From positions 337,574,638 to 337,638,637 of the forward strand of contig NC_058521.1 of NCBI RefSeq assembly GCF_904849725.1: a stretch of 64,000 nt of DNA, read 5' to 3'. Shown here piece after piece: positions 57,542-64,000 of this stretch. The notes under the pieces are model-generated. The model saw only the letters and a program-made list of their open reading frames with translations. It was not told the DNA's origin and made no database searches. How positions within the stretch are numbered: the stretch's first letter is position 1; each line of letters opens with the position of its first letter. Made by a program: the position numbers and the translations under genes. The stretch comes from Hordeum vulgare subsp. vulgare. Taxonomy: Eukaryota > Streptophyta > Magnoliopsida > Poales > Poaceae.

Positions 57542-60500
57542 ATGAGTGATCGTGCTTGGATTTACACTGGTCACCCTAGTCAGAAAGACATGACCCATGA
57601 ATGGTTAACAAAAACCAGGGGGTTTGTGAGAGCCGCATTTGCAAATGGCCAGCAAAAAACATGGTGCCCCTGTCCCAACTGCGACAACTGGAAAAAGCAG
57701 ACATAGTTTGAAATGGGTAAACACCTGCAGAAGTGGGGTTTTATGCCTAATTATACGGTGTGGACTTTTCATGGTGAGTCTGACCAACATGCCAAAGCTG
57801 AGGTGATTCGTCGTCGCACCGACGAGCATGGTACCGGGATTGAAGACATGGTGCAAGACTTTGGTGATGCTCGGGATTCGGACGATGAGATGGAGGAATC
57901 TGCAAAGGCCTTCTATGAAATGTTGGAGTCTTCAAAATATCCTCTCCACGAGCAGGCTGAGCTTTGTCAGCTGGATGCCATCAGGCAAGTAATGGCTCTG
58001 AAGCCTCAATTCAACCTAGGCAGAGCATTCTACGACGCGATGATGACGATATTTGGACGCTTTCTACCCAAAGGCCATGTACTGCGTGCAAACGTGTACC
58101 AGTCAGAGAAAATCCTCCGTGTACTTAAGATGCCCTATGAGAAGATACATGCCCATGAGAATGGATGTGCCTTATTTAGGCTTGAGTATGCGGCCTTGAA
58201 CTATTGCCCCATTTGCAATTCTTCCACGTATATTGTGGTAGACAACAGTATAGGTGACAAGAATCAGACCAAAATCCCCATTAGTGTTCTTCAGTATCTG
58301 CCAATCGTACCAAGACTTCAACGTCTTTTCATGGTCGAAGAGACGACCAGACAGATGACATGGCACAAATTGGGAAAAAGAACCGAACTAGATGCGGATG
58401 GGAACAAGATGCTGGTACACACTTCAGATGGTTTTGCGTGGAGGCACTTTGATGCATTACATAAGGATAAATCGGAAGATCCAAGGCAACCTAGAGTTGC
58501 CATTAGCACGGATGGGTTCAATGTGTATGGTATGATGACATCACAATACAGTTGTTGGCCTGTACTTGTCATTCCACTTAATTTGCCACCCGGAGAGATT
58601 ATGAAAAGAAAGAACATTTTCCTGACATTGATAATTCCAGGGCCCAACTATCCGGGGAAGAATATGAATGTGTACATGCATCTGATTAAGGATGAGTTGC
58701 AAGAAGCCTGGGATAATGGGATCAAGACCTACGACGCGGCTACCAAAACAAATTTCAAAATGCATGTGTGGTACATGTACTGGACGCATGATTATCCACC
58801 GTTTGCGCTATTCGCTGGCTGGGGTGTGCATGGAAGGTTCCCGTGCACCACATGCAAGGCAGCTCTTCAGTTCCGTTGGCTGTAGGCTGGTCGCAAGTAT
58901 TCTTGCTTCGACATGCATAGACAATTCCTGGATCCTGACCATAAGTTCAGAAAAGACAAGAAGAATTTCATGAAAGGTAGAGTTGTCAAAAACACTGCAC
59001 GAGCTGCGTTGACAGGCCAATAGACCCTTGATCAGTTAAACACTCTCGAGCCTGATCCTTTGCGTCCAGGATACTTCAAAGGGTATAATACGGAACACGC
59101 CTGGACTCACAAGTCATGCTTATGGGATCTGCCTTATTTCAAAGACCTCCTTTGCCCACACAACATCGAGGTGATGCACACTGAAAATAATATTGCGAAA
59201 GCCATTTTTGGTACATTGTTTGGCATAGAGGGGAAGTCAGAAGATAATCCTAAGGCTAGAATCGACCTGGAGGCTCTATGTGATAGACCGTTGCAAAACT
59301 GGCGACAACGGAAAGCAAAGCAAAGCATAGCGAAGCCAAAGGCATGGTTCAATCTTGAAAGGCCAGCTATGAGGGAAATGCTATTATGGGTGAAAATGCG
59401 GTTGATGTTCCCCAATGCGTATGCTGCGGATCTAAAGAGGGGAGTGATTCTTGAGAAATTGAAAATATTTGGTCTGAAGAGTCATGATTGGCACATATGG
59501 ATTGAGCGGGTAATGCCGATGATGTTGCGTGGCTTTACCCCTGAGGATGAATGGCTAGTACTGGCAGAGCTGAGCTATTTCTTCCGTTCTCTTTGTGCGA
59601 AAGAACTATCGCCTGTCGTGCTAGGTGAAATGGAAGAGTTGGCACCGGAGTTGATCTGCAAATTAGAAAAGATCTTTCCAGCGGGCTTCTTTAATCCAAT
59701 ACAACATTTGATTTTGCATCTCCTGACCGAGGCAAGAATGGGGGGCCCCGTTCAAAATCGATGGTGCTACTCAACTGAGAGGATGCAGAAGACGCTTCGA
59801 GCTAAGTGTAAAAATAAACGTAGAATTGAAGTATCGATGGCCGAGGCATTCATTACTGAGGAGGCGGCAAACTTCGTGACAGCACATTACGAAGCCAAAA
59901 ATCATCATTTGCATAACCCGAAGCCTCGGTACAATGATGGCGATACAAAAAAAGTTCGACCAAACTCAGCCTATTCAAAGGTAAGCTCGCACCATCTGGT
60001 GCTTCGAAAGGGAAATCGTTGGATGTCGAAGAATGGCGGACCATTTCATTGTATATCTTCACCAACCTAACAGAAGTGCGGCCGTACATCGAGTAAGTTC
60101 TCGGAAAATTATTGTTCCGCAACTTCTAATTGCTTTGAACTACTCTTATTCCCAGATATTTGATATAGTCGATACGTTGCCGAATTCTCGGATGGAGCGG
60201 TCATCGAAAAGGATTCCGTCGAAGAGTATGAGCTTCTCGCAAAGCATGGAGGCGACTATCCCGGTTTCATCTCTTGGTTCAAACAAAGGGTAATGAATTA
60301 CCATTAAGGGCCCATTTGATTTCTTGGTCTAATTTGCAGCTAATGCATCCAGTCTTTCGTATTAAACTTGTAGGCTGATGCAGAGTCTATGGACGCCGAG
60401 TTGAGACAAGTCACTAATGGTTTTGACTATAAGGTCCGTTCATTTGACAAATACAACATCATCCGGTATCACTTTCGTACCTTTGGCAAAGAGCTATCTA

Positions 60501-61091
60501 TGCCCGACCTAAAGACTACAAATTGTTCTGACTCTGCTATCGGCGAAGGAGACACCGAGTATTATGGAAGAGTTGAAGCAATTTATGAACTTCTATTCTA
60601 TGGTGAAAACCCACCGACCGTCGTAGTCTTCAAATGTTATTGGTTTGAGCCGAGGGAGACTAGAAGGACTCATGAACATATAGGACTAGTCGAAATCAAC
60701 CAAAACACCCACTTAGATGTTCCCAATGTCTATATTACGGCTCAACAGGCGACACAAGTTTTCTATCTACCCAGACACATATGAAGGAGAATTCTTCCAA
60801 GAAACACGTATGTCCAAGAAACGTTGCAAGAACCACTCTACTTCACCCCAGAACATTGAAGTAGACAGCGACAATGAATCCGCCTTAATCCCTGAGCCCG
60901 AATAGGAAGAGCTGGAAGAAGAAGAGGTTACTGCTGCGGATGACCTATCACTTCTTGACTGATTACATAACGGTGGCCTTCCATATGTTCTTCGTGATAG
61001 TGATGATAATGATGCATTTATTGATGATAGTGATGATCATGATGCATTTATGGACCCCGAAGCATATATAGACGAGCACGGTTGTTATTAG
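57542..61091 (+). pseudogene. TNP2-type transposase of CACTA-2, three exons, lightly damaged
   Basis: This catalytic protein of CACTA elements acts in the nucleus on the terminal repeats. Exon 1 is 57542-60092 (donor GTAAGT), exon 2 60169-60289 (acceptor ATATAG, donor GTAATG), and exon 3 starts at 60374 (acceptor TTGTAG) and ends at TAG 61089-61091. Phases fit at both junctions. Domains: N-terminal association domain (MSDRAWIYTG to about codon 80, with C-P-C-P-N-C), the Transposase_21 core (STDGFNVYGM near 58507, HGRFPCTTCK near 58830), a DUF4218-like region (59560-59930), and a DUF4216-like region in exon 3 (YYGRVEAIYEL...VFKCYWF). Damage: TAG at 57704, 58883 and 59021, a slip in the A run near 59947-59953, and a ~115-bp deletion near 60757 relative to CACTA-1. 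The damaged ORF cannot give full-length protein. Confidence 0.9.
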
Positions 61092-61275
61092 TTCATGTCA
61101 GGTATTCAATTATTATACTATATATAAATTTTGAGTTCATGTTAGGTATTCAATTTTTATTAGTCATGTTGGTATTTATGATGATGATACACTTAAATTA
61201 TATATTTTTATTACTCATGTTGGTATTTATGTTGTACTAATTTCATTTACTCTTTGTCGTGACATGTGTTGAAAG

Positions 61276-63155
61276 ATGGTGCCAAAGGGTCGAAAGCACT
61301 CCGCGGCTCCTTCTTCGTCGGCGGGTGATGGTATGGGTACTTCCATTCCTGCCTCGCCTCTTCGGACAGTGTTGCTCTCTACTATACAAGGAGCGCCCCC
61401 TGTGAGAGGAGGTCGACCCCCCACGAAGCCGAGAGGTACTAAAGGTACACGTTGTATTCATGTTGGTATTTATGTTGTACTCATGTTGTATGCATATTGG
61501 TATTTATATACATTTTATTTCTCATGTTGGTATTTATGTTGTACTAAAGGTACACGTGGCCGCGGGAGAGGTAGGCATTGGCTGCCACGCCTTCTGAGGT
61601 GGAGGCTACATGGTCTCCGCCACCACCCCAAGCTGATTCATCTGAGCACAGGACTTCTAGGGTGGATTCGTCTGAGGTGGAGGCTACACGGTCTCTGGTT
61701 CACGAGCCTCGGGTCAACGAGCCTTCGACCCACGAGACTCGTGTCCTAGAACTTCAAAACTTTCGACACGAGGTTCGGGTGCAGGTTGTTCGAGACTACT
61801 ATGCCACGCAGCGTATTAGGATTGACAAGGCAAAGTGCCGTGATGCTAAGATGGAGAAGCAACATTACATGAAGGTAATTACATATTATTAAGGCTTTGT
61901 AGTTTCTTTCCATGATTTGGTTCTTACGCGCTCAAATTTCTCTATATTAACTTAGGTGCCCCCGAGATGGTGTGTGGATAAGATGGATTGTTGGGAGGCC
62001 TTGGTGGATCAGTGGTGCTCCGAAATGTGCGAGGCGAGCCACAACAACGCCAAGGAGAGGCGTGGCAAAATGGTTGGTGTGCCACACCATCAAGGGAGCG
62101 TCAACTTCATCCAATTTGGCGAGAACTGGGTATGTGGTTTGCTTCATGCCTCATGCAATTCATTCTTAATGCTATCTTGAGCCCTTTACTAATACAATTT
62201 TCCTCTCTCTCTCTTTTAGGCGTGTCACAATAAGACGAAGGTGCCACAGATGTACGACCTGTATGCGATGGCCCATACTGCCTTGTACAAGAAGGTCAAG
62301 GCCTTTAACCCGAGCATCCAGAAAACTTCACCAACATCTCCTCCCAACACAAGCTTGTGAAGTACAGAGATCATGGGAAGGCGAGGAAAGGGGAGGACTT
62401 TAACCCGAGCGAGGGGCCTATTGATCCAGAGCTGGTGATGATAGCTGGCATCGGGAGGCCCCATGTCTCAATCGCCATTGGAGACGACCTTATACGTTGT
62501 CCTAGCACTCTCCGGCAGATAAAGGCACGCCAAACGAGCTCCTGTCTGGAGATAACACGTCGTCCACGGCCAGTCGAGCTCGCCATCGAGGTTAGTTTAG
62601 TGGACCAAACTATCTTTCTGCATTATGTTGTGCGTTGGAACCAATATGATTACATTGCTAACAATGAGTTTTGCTGCAGGCTGCTATTCAGAAAGAAAGA
62701 GAGGCAATGCAGGCGGCTATGGCGAAGAATGATAAGAAGATTAGCGAGCTCGAGGAGAGGACGACTGCATTGGTGGAGGTGGAGAGGGCATGGAATGATG
62801 CGTCTAACAGGGCCATATAGGAGCTCTTCGTGGTAAGTTTCTTCTTCATGTTATTTCAAATCTTGCATTTTAATGTCCGTTTCATTAATAAATAAAAAGT
62901 TTGACTTGTCGAAGCCAAATGTACAGTCTATGTGCGAGAAGAGCGGCCAAGTCCCTCCGCCGATGCCAGTCATTAACATGGCGGGGACGGTGAGTTTCAT
63001 TTCAGTGCGGTGATCTTAAGAGTGTCCTCATGCTAACGACACATTCCAAATGATGTTTGGTGCAGAATATCTCCCGGAACGCATCGCACGACCCTTCTAC
63101 AGTGGAGCCTTCTTCGGGTGAAACAAGCCAGAGCCATCGTGCTTCACCATCGTGA
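61276..63155 (+). pseudogene. TNPA-like protein gene of CACTA-2, multi-exon
   Basis: This accessory protein is expected to bind the subterminal repeats. Exon 1 starts at ATG 61276 (basic, G-R-K-H-S). A proline/glutamate-rich repeat region follows (61590-61750), then a segment ending at 61874. The plant-transposase core exon is 61956-62129 (WCVDKMDCWEALVDQWC). Exon 62220-62590 begins with an ACHNKTKVPQMYDLYAMAHT-type segment. Exon 62680-62832 is a coiled coil (KNDKKISELEERTTALVEVE). Exon 62927-62989 is proline-rich, and the last exon 63066-63155 ends SPS-TGA. All borders show GT...AG. Damage: a frameshift near 62310, a TAG near 62818 (TAC in CACTA-1), and disturbed sequence at 61440-61570, where 'catgttggtatttatgttgtac' is repeated. 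Confidence 0.78.
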
Positions 63156-63179
63156 TGACGATAATGGTATGTTATTTCT

Positions 63180-64000
63180 AGTGTTCTAATAAAAATTAGC
63201 TAGGCTTCCATCTAAATGACATAATTAGCTTAGTTAGCTCCAAAATGGTCTATTTAATAAAACATGACCTATACTAGCTAATTATCCTCGAAATGACATA
63301 ATTAGCTCCAAAAAGGCATTCTTAGCTAATTTAGCCCGAAGAAGGGGACAAGAGGAGAAGAAAGAGGAAAATGAAAGGAAGGAAGAAGAAGAAGAAGAGA
63401 AGAAGAGGAAGATAAGAAGAAGGAGAAGAAGGAGGAAAATAAGGAGAAGGAGCTCCTCCTTCTCCTTCTTCTTCCTCCTTCTTCCACCTTCTCCTTCTCC
63501 TTATTCTTTTCTTCTTCTCCTCTTCCTTCTCCTTCTTCTCGTCCTCCTCCTCCTCTTCTTTCTTCTTTTACTTCTTCTTCTCTTCTTGCTTCTTCTCTTT
63601 ATCTTCTTCTACGTAGCTTTGACTCATCCAAGAAAGACTAAATTGGCTAATTATCCTACAAAAATGACATAATTCGCTTAGTTAGCTCCTAAATGACCTA
63701 TTTAATAAAAATCGACCTATAGTTAGCTAAGTTCTCTCCTAAATGACATAATAAGGCTTAGGTAGCTGCAAGATGACCTATTCCCCCTAACTTAGGTATT
63801 CAATGGCCTATAATTAGCCTAGCTAGATCCAAAATGGCTTAATAAGCATAGTTTGCTCCGGAATGACCTATTTTACCAAAGTTAGCTCCGAAACGACCTA
63901 TAGTTAGCTAGGCTTCCACCTAAATGACATAATTAGCTTAGTTAGCTCCAAAATGGTCTATTTGATAAAACATGACCTATACTTAGCTAATTATCCTCGA
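63180..64000 (+). repeat. 3' minisatellite of CACTA-2 ('aaatgacataattagcttagttagctc')
   Basis: Units of roughly 30-45 bp with 'tgacataattagctta' and 'tgacctatagttagct' variants fill 63200-63330 and 63625 to the window end. The block 63910-63999 is nearly identical to 63205-63297, so larger blocks are also duplicated. The same unit lies in CACTA-1 at 16690-16975. Confidence 0.85.
63345..63605. repeat. Purine/pyrimidine inverted microsatellite in CACTA-2
   Basis: A GAA/GGA arm (about 63345-63450) meets a TCC/TTC arm (63452-63605) at a near-perfect palindrome around 'aaggagctcctt'. The arms are complementary enough to fold into a long hairpin. It is equivalent to 16976-17335 in CACTA-1. Confidence 0.85.

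Larger units (their letters stand above)
55280..64000 (+). mobile_element. CACTA-2: CACTA (En/Spm) transposon, right end outside the window
   Basis: The left end reads TACTACTGGAATTC, one base (C to T) off the CACTACTGGAAT of CACTA-1. The uninterrupted sister copy (37177-37205, 'gatgtatgagatg') shows the insertion point: a TAT duplication is predicted, with TAT then 'gagatgaacc' beyond the right end. Subterminal 'ctttgccgtc' and 'gacggcaaag' motifs follow to about 55700. TNP2 (57542-61091) and TNPA (61276-63155) are in the same order and orientation as in CACTA-1 and better preserved. Confidence 0.9.

Overview
The window looks like intergenic DNA from a large grass genome, most likely a Triticeae species (wheat, Aegilops, barley or rye group). 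This rests on sequence I recognise: LTRs starting TGATACGTCTCC, the tRNA-Asp-type primer site TGGCGCCGTTGCCGGGGA, AAGCTTGGGGATGC-type polypurine tracts, and CACTA transposons with TNP2 and TNPA genes. I see no intact host gene, rRNA, tRNA or CRISPR. Nearly everything is transposable element, nested several layers deep. Family names are mostly left out because no database search was possible.

Layout, left to right. 1-1725: the 3' end and 3' LTR of a Ty3-gypsy element. 1740-2330: a minus-strand scrap of the same large-LTR family that fills much of the rest of the window. 2337-2637 plus 18196-18872: one LTR of an element with a tRNA-Met-type primer site, split by a 15.6-kb CACTA element (CACTA-1, 2638-18195, 3-bp duplication ATT). 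CACTA-1 carries decayed TNP2 and TNPA genes and a ~4-kb LTR-like block with a 59-bp tandem repeat. From about 18937 to 55279 there is a non-coding large-LTR element. It contains a 2.3-kb tandem duplication and is broken by two complete LTR retrotransposons and a second CACTA.

The first nested retrotransposon (22552-35003, minus strand, duplication GTATC) has two ~1.6-kb LTRs, an open 282-codon gag-like frame and no pol. Its left LTR holds a 5.3-kb CACTA-type element (23318-28656, duplication ACA) with a small multi-exon gene that I do not recognise. The second (39189-50070, plus strand, duplication ATACC) has 1.73-kb LTRs, a broken gag, a protease region whose downstream part is tandemly duplicated with a 725-bp period, no reverse transcriptase or integrase, and an Athila-like additional ORF. 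CACTA-2 (55280 to beyond 64000) is a better preserved relative of CACTA-1, with readable three-exon TNP2 and multi-exon TNPA genes, both now broken.

Insertion order can be read from target duplications and from comparing copies. The large-LTR element and the tRNA-Met-type LTR are the hosts. The two gypsy elements and the two CACTAs landed in them, and the 5.3-kb CACTA came after the minus-strand gypsy. None of the elements looks autonomous today. The most novel item is the gene inside the 5.3-kb element (24003-27130, minus strand): its inferred splice sites keep one reading frame across four exons.
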